Source: Alcanivorax sp. 24 (GTDB lineage Bacteria > Pseudomonadota > Gammaproteobacteria > Pseudomonadales > Alcanivoracaceae). Taken from it: 64,000 nt of DNA. Within the stretch, counting starts at the first letter, position 1; each line of letters opens with the position of its first letter. Shown here in pieces: positions 1-8,910 of this stretch. The position numbers and the translations under genes are program-made. Below the pieces are notes generated by a model. The model saw nothing but the letters and a program-made list of their open reading frames with translations, searched no databases and was not told the DNA's origin. Location: contig NZ_SNUA01000003.1 of the NCBI RefSeq assembly GCF_004360225.1, positions 248,001 to 312,000 on the forward strand, in the 5' to 3' direction.

Positions 1-635
1 TGCTGCTGGGGCCGCGTCAGGTGGGTGATAAGCCGATGATCGCCAAGCTGATCAGGCGTGCGCGGCACACCATGCCGCTCAAGATAATCCGGCGCGGCGC
101 ACAACCAGTAAGCGGTCCGGCCCAGCGAGCGCCGCACCAGACCGTTGCTGCCGGTCATCGACATGCCAAAGATCAGATCCACGTTTTCCTGTTCCATATC
201 CGGGAATCGTTCGGCCAGTTCCAGTTCCAGATCGATGCCCGGATAACGGCCCAGGAACGCCCCCAACTTCGGGACCAATGCGTATTCGGCCAGCCAGCGC
301 GCCGCTACCACCCGTAATACTCCGGACGGTTCGCCGCGTATCCGCGACAGGTATTCGCTTTCCGATGTCTCCAATAATCTCAGGGTACGGATGGCGTGAT
401 CACGAAACAGGACTCCCGCCGGAGTCAGCACCAGGCGTCGCGTGGTGCGTTCCAGCAATGTCGTCTCCAAAGATCGCTCCAGGGCGCTGATCTGCTTGCT
501 GACCGCTGCCGCGGAAACGCTCAGGGCGCGGCCCGCCGCAGCGATGCTGCCACCGTCGCAGACAGCCAGAAAGGTTCGCATGTGATCAAGCCGTGCCCGC
601 ATCAGCCGTAACTCAACGTTAATAAAGGCTTCCAT
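1..635 (-). CDS. LysR-family transcriptional regulator, 3' part cut by window start
   Basis: About 211 N-terminal residues are visible and the reading frame runs off the window start without a stop. Residues about 20-78 form a LysR winged helix-turn-helix (FLAVCDGGSIAAAGRALSVS followed by AAVSKQISALE). The start of the effector-binding domain follows (GVLRVVAARWLAEYALVPKL). It lies 67 bp from, and divergent to, the MFS pump at 703, the usual arrangement for a LysR regulator controlling its neighbour. I use the ATG at 635; Met12 is an alternative start. Family assignment is firm; the inducer and target are inferred only from position. Confidence 0.9.
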   Translation of the reverse strand, partial: MEAFINVELRLMRARLDHMRTFLAVCDGGSIAAAGRALSVSAAAVSKQISALERSLETTLLERTTRRLVLTPAGVLFRDHAIRTLRLLETSESEYLSRIRGEPSGVLRVVAARWLAEYALVPKLGAFLGRYPGIDLELELAERFPDMEQENVDLIFGMSMTGSNGLVRRSLGRTAYWLCAAPDYLERHGVPRTPDQLGDHRLITHLTRPQQ

Positions 636-702
636 TAAAGCATATTCATTCAATGGCCCCGGAGCTTTAAGGTGCGCGCCTTTTCCCCAGGAGGCACCCA
701 CC

Positions 703-1893
703 ATGTCCGTCCGCTCCACCACGCCGCCCATTGCCTTGATCGTCGCCCTGGTGGCGCTGCCGCAGATCGGCGAAACCATCTTTACCCCGGCGCTGGGCGA
801 TCTGGCCGGCGACCTCGGAGTCACCCGCAATCAGGCCCAAACCAGTTTGAGCGTGTTCTTTCTCGGATTTTCCCTGGGCGTCCTGGTATGGGGGCGCGTC
901 AGCGATCTGCATGGGCGGCGCCCTGTCCTGTTGACGGCATTGGCGGTCTACTTGCTGGGATGCGCGCTGTGTCTGACGGCGGACGGCATGACCGCGTTAC
1001 TGGCCGGTCGCGCGGTGCAGGCCTTCGGTGCCGCCGCCTGTTCGGTGGTGATCCAGGCGGTTTGCCGGGAGGCCTTCGCCGGCACCACCCGGCTGCGGGT
1101 ATTCGCCGTCGTCGGCATGCTGATTCCGGTGTCCTCCGCGCTTGGTCCCCTGATCGGCGGTGCGGTCACCACGGTATGGGGATGGCGAGCCACCCTGGCG
1201 GTCCTGCTGGCGCTGGGTGGCCTACTCTGGCTGGCAAGCCAGCGACAGTGGCCCGAGACCCGCGCCGCCTCGGCGTCACTCTCCCGGCTGGCGCCGGTGG
1301 CCCGGCGCATGGCCACGGACCCGTTCATCTGGGGAATGGTGATGCTGATCGGCATCAGCAACGGCGTGCTGTTCAGCTATCATGGCGAGGCGCCACTGCT
1401 GTTGATCGACGGTTGGGGGCTTTCCCCCGCCGGCTACGGCGCCCTGGGCGCCGTGGCGGCCTGCGGCAGCATAGCCGGGGCCTGGCTGCTACGCGGATTG
1501 AGCAGCCGGAACTGGCGCAGCGAAACCTTGATTACACTGGGCCTGGCCGTGATCACAACGGCGTCCGCCGGCCTGGTTCTGTTGGCATCGCTGCCACCCA
1601 CGCCGACCGGATTGGTGCTGTTTATCAGTTTCGCCGCCCTGCTGTTCGCCGGGATGACACTGGCCACCACCGTCTGCCTCCAGCGCGCTCTTGAACACTA
1701 TCACGATGCGCTCGGCAGTGCCGGAGCCCTGCTGGGTTTGAGCTACTACACCTTGGTCGCCCTGGTGACACAGGGTATGGCATGGCTGCACGACGGCCAC
1801 CGCGACACCTTCGCCTGCTATGCCCTGGGGCTGATGGTGCTGGCCCTGACCATTCATCTCAGCCTGGTGCGCCCGCGACTGCGGGCGCACTGA
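703..1893 (+). CDS. MFS transporter, Bcr/CflA-like drug efflux
   Basis: 396 residues with about 12 hydrophobic segments, predicted in the inner membrane. The family motif A loop GRVSDLHGRRPV (about residues 64-75) sits between helices 2 and 3, and the opening (ALPQIGETIFTPALGDLAGD) matches the Bcr/CflA drug:H+ antiporter subfamily. The start is set by AGGAGG eight bases upstream of the ATG. The LysR gene on the other strand shares the 67-bp promoter region, so it is the likely regulator. Substrate cannot be told from sequence. Confidence 0.88.
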   Translation: MSVRSTTPPIALIVALVALPQIGETIFTPALGDLAGDLGVTRNQAQTSLSVFFLGFSLGVLVWGRVSDLHGRRPVLLTALAVYLLGCALCLTADGMTALLAGRAVQAFGAAACSVVIQAVCREAFAGTTRLRVFAVVGMLIPVSSALGPLIGGAVTTVWGWRATLAVLLALGGLLWLASQRQWPETRAASASLSRLAPVARRMATDPFIWGMVMLIGISNGVLFSYHGEAPLLLIDGWGLSPAGYGALGAVAACGSIAGAWLLRGLSSRNWRSETLITLGLAVITTASAGLVLLASLPPTPTGLVLFISFAALLFAGMTLATTVCLQRALEHYHDALGSAGALLGLSYYTLVALVTQGMAWLHDGHRDTFACYALGLMVLALTIHLSLVRPRLRAH

Positions 1894-1964
1894 AGCCCCG
1901 ACGATCCGACAATGGTGTCGCCAGTTCCCGCGCCATTGCACCGCTCATCGTCACCGCACCTGTC

Positions 1965-2323
1965 TCATCCACCCGCTATGCCGGTCCACTTCAATGCGCT
2001 GACCAGAGAGCCGTCGACGGTGACGATCTCCGCGATAATGGTGTCGTTGTCCTTATCCTTGACGTTGCCAACCTTGAGGCGCGGATTGCCTCGCCACTCC
2101 AGATGCCTGCCGATCAGAGTGCGCACATCATCCTCATCCAGGTCCTGGGACGGCGCCATTCTGCCGTACCCCATCCCCGGTCCGCCCATCATGCCCTGAG
2201 CATAGGGGCACGGGTACATCTCTGGCCTTGTTAAGCCGCAACCGCACCGGACAACATCATGCCGGTAACGGCCAGACTTCGGGAAAGGATGGCGGCGGAA
2301 ACCCAATGCGTATTCCCGTTCAT
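1965..2323 (-). pseudogene. Small secreted Met/Gly-rich protein gene with a frameshift after the signal peptide
   Basis: An ATG at 2323 with a good GGAGG site opens a 30-residue signal-peptide-like frame (MNGNTHWVSAAILSRSLAVT, ending SGAVAA) that hits TAA at 2231-2233. The mature part continues in another frame: MYPCPYAQGMMGGPGMGYGR, then a conserved-looking domain (DEDDVRTLIGRHLEWRGNPR, LKVGNVKDKDNDTIIAEIVT) ending at 1965. One extra base near 2231 would join the two. Small exported proteins with this Gly/Met linker and C-terminal domain occur in related bacteria (my recollection). Either a true frameshift or a sequencing error at this spot. Function unknown. Confidence 0.72.
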
Positions 2324-2563
2324 GGTGAACCTCCGACCTGTTGGACTTACATACGATCTCAGTAGCGAGCTCATTCAAAATAGTCCCGCCCGGGAGACCC
2401 ACCGATGATCCAGGTCAATATCCCCCATCCTCGTGGAAACCGGTTTCCTCGCCCTGCGAGCGAGCCAAGCGGCAAGGCGCGGTTGGCCTGGATAGCTGAA
2501 CTCCCGGGTCGAAAGGGCTATCCTGAAGTCCCCAACCTCATCCTGCCGGAGCTAGGAAGCATC

Positions 2564-3337
2564 GTGATCATCCATCCTCTCAGTGATCTGCATAACGAGC
2601 TGTATCGCCACGCCGAGCCGTCGGTGGCGATTCCCGATATCCCCGGAACCGACGCCGACCTGATCGTTCTCGCGGGTGATATCGACACCGGTGACCGTGG
2701 CGTGCAATGGGCCGTGGAACAGTCCGAAAAGCATGACAAGCCGGTCCTTTATGTGCCGGGGAACCACGAGTACTACCGACACGACATCCAGGACAATCTG
2801 GCCGCCATGCGCAAGCGGGCGGAAGGGACCCGGGTCCAGGTGTTGGACCAGGATCAGGCCGTGATCGGCGGCGTTCGTTTCCTCGGCTGCACCCTGTGGA
2901 CCGATTATCTGGCCTACGACGGCGAAAGCCGGGATGAGCCAATGGCGATAGCCGCGCAGCGCATGCCCGATCACCAACTGATCACCATCGAGGGGGTGCC
3001 GTTTCTACCGGAACACGCGCTTGCCCTGCACCAGGCCGCCATTGAATGGCTGGATCGGCGCATCGCCGAGCCTTTTGATGGCCCCACCGTGGTAATCAGT
3101 CATCACGGCCCCGCCGGCGCCTGCTGCCACCCGGTCTTCTCTCCCGGACCTCTGGACGGTGCGTTCTTCTCCCGGCTTGAAGACCGTATCGGCCGGGTGG
3201 ATCTATGGATCCACGGTCATACCCATCTGTCCCTGGATTTACCGGTGGGCGAAGGGCGCTTGATCTCCAATCAGTCCGGCTACCGTGGTGAAACCTCCGG
3301 GTTTGACTGGAACAAGACGGTCAGCGTACCAGCCTAA
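2564..3337 (+). CDS. Calcineurin-like metallophosphoesterase
   Basis: 257 residues from the GTG at 2564. All metal-ligand motifs of the calcineurin-like fold are present in order: SDLH (D8, H10), LAGDID (D39), GNHEYY (N67, H68), SHHGPAG (H180) and HGHTH (H217-H221). It should be a cytoplasmic two-metal phosphoesterase; no signal peptide is seen. The frame stays open upstream to an ATG at 2405 preceded by GGGAGA, giving 310 residues, but those 53 extra residues do not look domain-like, and GGAGCTAGGAAGC precedes the GTG. It stands alone between a broken gene and nfeD, so the substrate cannot be inferred. Confidence 0.85.
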   Translation: MIIHPLSDLHNELYRHAEPSVAIPDIPGTDADLIVLAGDIDTGDRGVQWAVEQSEKHDKPVLYVPGNHEYYRHDIQDNLAAMRKRAEGTRVQVLDQDQAVIGGVRFLGCTLWTDYLAYDGESRDEPMAIAAQRMPDHQLITIEGVPFLPEHALALHQAAIEWLDRRIAEPFDGPTVVISHHGPAGACCHPVFSPGPLDGAFFSRLEDRIGRVDLWIHGHTHLSLDLPVGEGRLISNQSGYRGETSGFDWNKTVSVPA

Positions 3338-3505
3338 CGGTGAAATATTTACTTTAATTTTTCATGGTAATTAATTGATTTAAAAAGAAATCTGAGATCA
3401 AAATCGCCCAGCGTGCAAAGCGCTGGTACTCGGCAACGGTTTGCGTTTACATGGATACAGGGCCGCGCCGGTCCGGCGGGCCTCGCCCTCAACGGGAGGA
3501 GAACC

Positions 3506-4891
3506 ATGGCACGTAAGCCGTTGTTCCTGATCCTGCTTCTGGCGCTGGCCATGGCCGTGCTGATCGCCCTCCCCGTTTCCGCTCAATCGCCCTCCGCGCA
3601 ACACTCCGCCGCATCCGCGTCACCACCTGATGTCCGCGTGATGGTCCTGGATGACGCCATCGGCCCGGCGGTCAGCGACTGGTTCGTGCGCGCGCTGGAA
3701 GACGCCAACGACGAGGCAGCGGCTTTGTTCGTGCTACAACTGAACACACCCGGCGGCCTGGATCACTCCATGCGCGCCATGATTCGCGCCCTTCTCGACT
3801 CGCGGGTGCCGGTGGCCATCCACGTTGCCCCTTCCGGCAGCCGTGCCGCAAGCGCCGGCACCTATCTACTCTACGCCGCCCATATCGCGGCCATGGCGCC
3901 GGCCACCAATCTTGGCGCGGCAACCCCCGTGGAGTTGGGCGGCGGCGCCCCGGCCCCCAAGCCCGCCGGCAGCGATGGCGAAGCTCAGAACACCGCGCCG
4001 GACAGCGCCACCGCCCTGCGCAATAAACAGGTCAACGACGCCGTGGCGTATATCCGCGGGCTGGCGGAACTGCGCGGGCGCAATGCCGACTGGGCCGAGC
4101 AAGCGGTACGCCAGGGCGCCAGCCTGCCCGCCGAGGAGGCGCTGGAACAGAACGTCATCGACCTGATCGCCGATGACCTGCCCGCCTTGTTATCGCGGTT
4201 GGAAGGCTGGGAAATCGAAATTCGCGGGCAGCGACACACCCTGACGCTGAGCGGCAGTCAGGTACGGAACATCGAGCAGGACTGGCGCACCGGCTTTCTG
4301 GCGATCATCACCAACCCCAGTGTCGCCTACCTGCTGTTATTGGTGGGCATCTACGGCCTGATCCTGGAGTTTTCCAGTCCCGGCGTCGGCGTGGCGGGCG
4401 TGCTTGGAGGCATTTGCCTGTTGGTGGCCGCCTACGCCTTGCATCTGTTGCCGGTGAGCTACGTTGGCCTGGCGTTGATTGTGCTGGGTATAGGGCTGAT
4501 CGCGGCGGAAGCCCTGTCGCCCTCGTTCGGCGTGTTGGGTATCGGCGGCGTGGCCGCTTTCGTGATTGGCTCGGTGATGCTGATGGATACCGAACTGCCC
4601 GCGTTCCAGATCGCATTGCCCGTGATCGCCGCCGTCGGCACCGGATCCCTGCTTCTGGTCGGCGTCATTATCCGTCTGATCACCCGTTCCCGGCGGCAGG
4701 CTCTGGTCAGCGGCGCCGACACCCTGCTCGGTCAGTCGGCAGTGGCCATCCAGGATTTCGAAATGCTCGGCATGGTACACATCAATGGCGAGCTGTGGCG
4801 TGCCCGCACCGCCACTCCGGTGCGCAAAGGCCAACGACTGCGAGTCATCGGCCGGAATGGCCTGACCCTGAATGTGGAGGACGCATCATGA
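3506..4891 (+). CDS. NfeD-family membrane serine protease (long, ClpP-like type)
   Basis: 461 residues. A signal peptide or N-terminal helix (residues 1-26) is followed by a ClpP/SppA-like protease domain with NTPGGL and the nucleophile region AASAGT (Ser116); a candidate catalytic Lys lies in ALRNKQVND. Then come four to five membrane helices and a C-terminal OB-fold NfeD domain. In archaeal homologues this protease cleaves the C-terminus of its partner stomatin. The next gene, overlapping by four bases (ATGA), is that partner. The start is set by GGAGGAGAA before the ATG at 3506; an in-frame upstream ATG at 3413 lacks support. Confidence 0.92.
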   Translation: MARKPLFLILLLALAMAVLIALPVSAQSPSAQHSAASASPPDVRVMVLDDAIGPAVSDWFVRALEDANDEAAALFVLQLNTPGGLDHSMRAMIRALLDSRVPVAIHVAPSGSRAASAGTYLLYAAHIAAMAPATNLGAATPVELGGGAPAPKPAGSDGEAQNTAPDSATALRNKQVNDAVAYIRGLAELRGRNADWAEQAVRQGASLPAEEALEQNVIDLIADDLPALLSRLEGWEIEIRGQRHTLTLSGSQVRNIEQDWRTGFLAIITNPSVAYLLLLVGIYGLILEFSSPGVGVAGVLGGICLLVAAYALHLLPVSYVGLALIVLGIGLIAAEALSPSFGVLGIGGVAAFVIGSVMLMDTELPAFQIALPVIAAVGTGSLLLVGVIIRLITRSRRQALVSGADTLLGQSAVAIQDFEMLGMVHINGELWRARTATPVRKGQRLRVIGRNGLTLNVEDAS

Positions 4892-5649
4892 CGACCTACT
4901 ATTTCTGGATTTCACTGGCGGTCCTTTTGATCGCCTTTCTGCTCAGCGCCTTTCGAATTCTGCGCGAGTACGAACGCGGCGTGGTGTTCATGCTCGGCCG
5001 CTTCTACCGGGTCAAGGGACCCGGGCTGATCCTGATCATCCCCATCGTGCAGCAAATGGTGAAAGTGGACCTGCGTATCCGCGTGCTCGATGTGCCTACC
5101 CAGGACGTGATCTCCCGGGACAATGTTTCGGTGAAGGTCAACGCGGTGTTGTATTTCCGCGTGGTGGACGCACAGAAAGCGGTGATCAACGTGGAGGATT
5201 TTTTTGCCGCCACCAGCCAACTGTCACAGACCACGCTGCGATCGGTACTCGGCAAGCATGAACTGGATGAAATGCTGGCCTCCCGGGATGAACTGAACCG
5301 CGACATCCAGGAAATCCTGGACGACCAGACCGACTCCTGGGGCATCAAGGTCTCCAATGTGGAGATCAAGCATGTGGATCTGGATGAGGCCATGGTACGG
5401 GTGATCGCACGGCAGGCGGAAGCCGAACGGATTCGCCGCGCCAAGGTGATCCACGCCAACGGCGAAAAAGAGGCGGCCCAGGTGTTGCTGGAGGCGGCGC
5501 GCACGCTGTCGGAGCAGCCCCAGGCGCTGCAATTGCGCTATCTGCAAACCCTGACGGAAGTGGCCAACGATCGCTCCAGCACCATTGTCTTCCCGCTGCC
5601 CATGGATCTGTTGAAAGGGTTTTTGAAACCCGGAGAAACGGGCGGATAA
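4888..5649 (+). CDS. Slipin/stomatin-like SPFH membrane protein
   Basis: 253 residues: one N-terminal membrane segment (about 6-24), then an SPFH/Band-7 domain ([40 protein letters not shown]) and a charged helical C-terminal part ([20 protein letters not shown]) that normally drives oligomer assembly. Slipins scaffold membrane microdomains and are processed by the paired NfeD protease encoded immediately upstream. The start codon overlaps the nfeD stop, so the two are translationally coupled. The C-terminus [12 protein letters not shown] is hydrophobic, as in the known protease target of archaeal slipins. Confidence 0.92.
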   Translation: MTTYYFWISLAVLLIAFLLSAFRILREYERGVVFMLGRFYRVKGPGLILIIPIVQQMVKVDLRIRVLDVPTQDVISRDNVSVKVNAVLYFRVVDAQKAVINVEDFFAATSQLSQTTLRSVLGKHELDEMLASRDELNRDIQEILDDQTDSWGIKVSNVEIKHVDLDEAMVRVIARQAEAERIRRAKVIHANGEKEAAQVLLEAARTLSEQPQALQLRYLQTLTEVANDRSSTIVFPLPMDLLKGFLKPGETGG

Positions 5650-5769
5650 TACTTTTTATTATCGATATTCAAGGCATCCATTCCACCTGGGAATGGATGC
5701 CAATCCTGCTTTTCATTGGATTTCCCAGCGGCGTGACGGGAACATGCCCTCTTTGCGGATGGAGTTCCC

Positions 5770-6681
5770 ATGACTCGTCGCGGTTTCTGGCAAGCCGGCC
5801 TGACTCTGGTGGCGATGGCCACTTTCGCCATGGCCTTCAAGGGCATTTTCGCCCGGCTGATCTATCAACACGGGGTCTCCGTGAACGCGCTGCTGATCTG
5901 GCGTTTTGCCCTGGCCGTGCCACTGTTCTGGCTGGGCGGCATGTGGCTGCTGCGTCGCAATCCCGCCCCGACGGGCAGCCTGGCGCCGAGGCAGTGGGGA
6001 TTATGCGCCGGCACCGGATTGCTGTTCTTCATCAGCGCCTGGTGTGACTTCCATGCCATCGAAAGCCTGGGCGCCAGCCTGTCACGCATGGTGCTGTATC
6101 TGTTTCCGGCCATGGTCATGGTGTTGCAGGCAATCGAACACCGGCGCTGGCCCGAGGGCCGCTCCCTGCTGATCTTCGCCGGCGCCTGGGTCGGTATCGC
6201 ACTGGTACTGATGCCCGGCTGGCACGGCGGTACGGTGAACCCGGCCGGCCTTGCTTACGGCTTCGGCGCGGCACTGTGCTACGCCCTGTTCTGGCGGGTC
6301 AGTCAATCGCTGATGAAGCCGCTGGGATCGGTGCGGTTCAACCAGCTTTCCAACAGCTTCACGCTGGTGGCGATGCTGGTATTCCTGTTGCCGGGCGTGC
6401 CGCTTGAGAGCTTGTGGCTGCCGGCACCGGCGCTTGGCTGGATGGTGGTCATGGTGGTGTTCTCCACCGTGATTCCGTTCTTCCTCATGTTCGAGGGCAT
6501 TCGCCGCACCGATACCAGCCGGGCCGGCGTGGTGTCCATGTTCGGACCGGTGGTGACGGTATTGGCGGCTATAGCGGTGTTTCCGGATGAGCAGCTGGGG
6601 CCGGTGCAGTGGTTGGGCATGGCGCTGGTGCTGGCCAGCATCGCCATGCTGAAATCCGACAAGAAACCCAAACCGGCCTGA
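5770..6681 (+). CDS. EamA/DMT-family transporter
   Basis: 303 residues with about ten hydrophobic helices in two EamA repeats (roughly 1-145 and 155-300). The second-repeat signature FEGIRRTDTSRAGVVSMFGP and the ending PVQWLGMALVLASIAML are typical of the drug/metabolite exporter superfamily. Inner membrane. A GGAG site lies just before the ATG. It is monocistronic and converges with the CoxE-like gene. Substrates in this family range from amino acids to nucleosides, and the sequence does not discriminate. Confidence 0.87.
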   Translation: MTRRGFWQAGLTLVAMATFAMAFKGIFARLIYQHGVSVNALLIWRFALAVPLFWLGGMWLLRRNPAPTGSLAPRQWGLCAGTGLLFFISAWCDFHAIESLGASLSRMVLYLFPAMVMVLQAIEHRRWPEGRSLLIFAGAWVGIALVLMPGWHGGTVNPAGLAYGFGAALCYALFWRVSQSLMKPLGSVRFNQLSNSFTLVAMLVFLLPGVPLESLWLPAPALGWMVVMVVFSTVIPFFLMFEGIRRTDTSRAGVVSMFGPVVTVLAAIAVFPDEQLGPVQWLGMALVLASIAMLKSDKKPKPA

Positions 6682-6691
6682 AGCCAGCCAG

Positions 6692-6719
6692 GCCCCTCCC
6701 TCCCGACGGAAAGAGGGGC
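6692..6719. terminator. Possible hairpin between convergent genes
   Basis: GCCCCTC (6692-6698) and GAGGGGC (6713-6719) can pair over a 14-base loop in the 47-bp gap between two convergent genes. There is no U-rich tail on either strand, so a termination role is only a possibility. Confidence 0.3.
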
Positions 6720-6728
6720 TCCTGGAGG

Positions 6729-7907
6729 TTATTTGCTGAGGTGTTTCATGGCCCGCTCCAGCCCTTCCAGGGTCAACGGGTACATGTGGTCCTCGGTGAG
6801 CTGCTTGATCCACTGAGTGGACGTGGTCATCTCCCAGGCCCTTTGCGGTTCGGGGTTCAGCCACACCACCTTCTCGTAAGTGTCCTTGATGCGCTGGAAC
6901 CAGACCGATCCCGGTTCTTCATTCCAATGCTCCACCGAACCGCCGGCGGAATTGATTTCATACGGGCTCATGGCGGCATCGCCGATGAAGATCACTTTGT
7001 AATCATTGCCGTATTTGTGCAGGACATCCCAGGTGGCGGTCTTCTCGTCCCAGCGGCGGCGGTTGTCCTTCCAGACGTACTCATAAACAAAGTTATGGAA
7101 GTAGAAATACTCCATGTGCTTGAACTCCAGCCGGGCGGCGGAGAACAGCTCCTCGCAGAGTTTGATGTAGGGATCCATGGAACCGCCCACGTCGAAGAAC
7201 AGCAGTACCTTGGCACGGTTTTCCCGTTCCGGGCGCATCTTGATATCGAGCAGGCCAGCATTGCGGGCGGTGGAGGAAATAGTGTCGTCCAGATCCAGTT
7301 CTTCCTCCCGGCCGGTGCGGGCGAACTTGCGCAACCGACGCAACGCCAGCTTGATGTTGCGGATGCCCAGTTCCACCGAGTCATCCAGATTCCGGAACTC
7401 GCGTTTTTCCCAGACTTTCACCGCGCGCTTGTTACGGGACGGGCCGGTCATGCGAATCCCTTCCGGGTTTTCGCCGTAACCGCCGAACGGGCTGGTGCCA
7501 CCGGTGCCAACCCACTTGTTGCCGCCCTGGTGACGTTTCTCCTGCTCTTCCAGACGCTTGCGCAGTTCCTCGAGAATTTTCTCCAGGCTGCCCAGCCCCT
7601 TGAGCTTTTCCCGCTCTTCCGGAGACAGGGTCTTTTCCAGTTGTTTGCGCAGCCATTCGTCTGGAATCACCCGATTGAGCCATTCCGGCTCAATGTTCTC
7701 GATCCCTTCGAAATAGCTGGTGAAGGCGCGGTCAAAACGATCGTAGTACTTCTCGTCCTTGACCATCACCGCCCGCGAGAGCATGTAGAAGTCCTCCACG
7801 GAGCCGAAGGCCACGTGGTGTTTGAGTGCATCGCACAGATCCAGCAGCTCCCGCAGGCTCACCGGCACCCGGTGAGTGCGCAGGTTTTCAAAGAAGCCAA
7901 TCAGCAT
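6729..7907 (-). CDS. CoxE-like VWA-domain protein
   Basis: 392 residues. The N-terminal half is charged and helical. A Gly-rich linker (about 128-148) leads into a von Willebrand A-like domain with the metal-site motif DVGGSMD at residues 239-245. The usual DxSxS site has Gly in place of the first Ser, as I recall for this proteobacterial subfamily. VWA/CoxE proteins work with a MoxR AAA+ ATPase in metal insertion or complex maturation. The MoxR gene lies immediately upstream on the same strand, 45 bp away. The client protein is unknown; no dehydrogenase or oxidase operon adjoins. Cytoplasmic. Confidence 0.88.
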   Translation of the reverse strand: MLIGFFENLRTHRVPVSLRELLDLCDALKHHVAFGSVEDFYMLSRAVMVKDEKYYDRFDRAFTSYFEGIENIEPEWLNRVIPDEWLRKQLEKTLSPEEREKLKGLGSLEKILEELRKRLEEQEKRHQGGNKWVGTGGTSPFGGYGENPEGIRMTGPSRNKRAVKVWEKREFRNLDDSVELGIRNIKLALRRLRKFARTGREEELDLDDTISSTARNAGLLDIKMRPERENRAKVLLFFDVGGSMDPYIKLCEELFSAARLEFKHMEYFYFHNFVYEYVWKDNRRRWDEKTATWDVLHKYGNDYKVIFIGDAAMSPYEINSAGGSVEHWNEEPGSVWFQRIKDTYEKVVWLNPEPQRAWEMTTSTQWIKQLTEDHMYPLTLEGLERAMKHLSK

Positions 7908-7952
7908 AGCAACCTCTGTGAACGGAATGAGCGTATCGGCGCGAGCCGCCGA

Positions 7953-8795
7953 TCAGCGCTCGCGCCGGTTCATGAACGCCAGGCGTTCCAGCAGTTGAAC
8001 GTCCGCTTCGTTCTTCACCAGGGCACCATACAGCGGCGGAATCGCCTTCTTGGTGTCGCGATTGCGCAGCACATCGTCGGGGATATCGTCAGCCAGCAGC
8101 AGCTTCAGCCAGTCGATCAGCTCGCTGGTGGACGGCTTTTTCTTCAGGCCCGGCACCTTGCGCAAATCGAAGAAGATTTCCAGCGCCTCGGAGACCAGCT
8201 CCTGTTTGATGTCCGGGAAGTGCACGTCCACGATTTTCATCATGGTCTGGGCATCGGGGAAATTGATGTAGTGGAAGAAACAACGGCGCAGGAACGCGTC
8301 CGGCAGTTCCTTCTCGTTGTTGGAGGTGATGATCACGATGGGCCGCTTGGCGGCGCGCACGGTTTCGCCCGTCTCATAGACGAAGAACTCCATGCGATCC
8401 AGTTCCTGCAACAGGTCGTTGGGGAACTCGATATCGGCCTTGTCGATCTCGTCGATCAGCAACACCACCTGCTCATCGGCGGCGAAGGCTTCCCACAGCT
8501 TGCCCTTCTTGATGTAGTTGGACACGTCCTCCACACCTTCGGCGCCAAGCTGGGAATCCCGCAGCCGGGATACCGCGTCGTACTCATACAGGCCTTGCTG
8601 GGCCTTGGTGGTGGACTTGATGTGCCAGGCCAGCAGTGGCTTACCCAGAGCTTCGGCCACCTGTTCGGCCAGCAAGGTTTTGCCGGTGCCGGGCTCCCCT
8701 TTGATCAGCAGGGGGCGCTGCAGCGCGATCGCGGCGTTCACCGCCATTTTCAGGTCGTCGGTGGCGACGTACTGGTCGGTACCCTGGAACTGCAT
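7953..8795 (-). CDS. MoxR-family AAA+ ATPase
   Basis: 280 residues. Walker A is GEPGTGKT (33-40) and Walker B is VVLLIDEID (about 110-118); sensor-1 ITSNNEKELPDAFLRR follows. MoxR ATPases act as chaperones with VWA partners, here encoded directly downstream. I start at the ATG at 8795, preceded by GGAGA. The frame is open to 8912, but that extension would overlap the start of rsmE on the other strand and has no domain content. Confidence 0.9.
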   Translation of the reverse strand: MQFQGTDQYVATDDLKMAVNAAIALQRPLLIKGEPGTGKTLLAEQVAEALGKPLLAWHIKSTTKAQQGLYEYDAVSRLRDSQLGAEGVEDVSNYIKKGKLWEAFAADEQVVLLIDEIDKADIEFPNDLLQELDRMEFFVYETGETVRAAKRPIVIITSNNEKELPDAFLRRCFFHYINFPDAQTMMKIVDVHFPDIKQELVSEALEIFFDLRKVPGLKKKPSTSELIDWLKLLLADDIPDDVLRNRDTKKAIPPLYGALVKNEADVQLLERLAFMNRRER

Positions 8796-8910
8796 GCAGG
8801 AATCTCCACATCGTTTCGGAAACATGGCCGGACACTCTAGCAATCCACGGACAGAGCGCATAGGGCCAGAACCGCCATGAAGCGGGAGGATTGTGTCATA
8901 ATCCGCGACC

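Noticed and set aside
2405-2563. N-terminal extension of the metallophosphoesterase
   Set aside because: It has a possible ribosome site, but its Pro/Arg-rich residues do not belong to the fold; the GTG at 2564 gives the canonical opening.
6609-8840. A 743-residue open frame on the plus strand
   Set aside because: It lies antisense to the CoxE-like and moxR genes, whose products match families. It has no start signal or domain, and is a high-GC codon-bias shadow.
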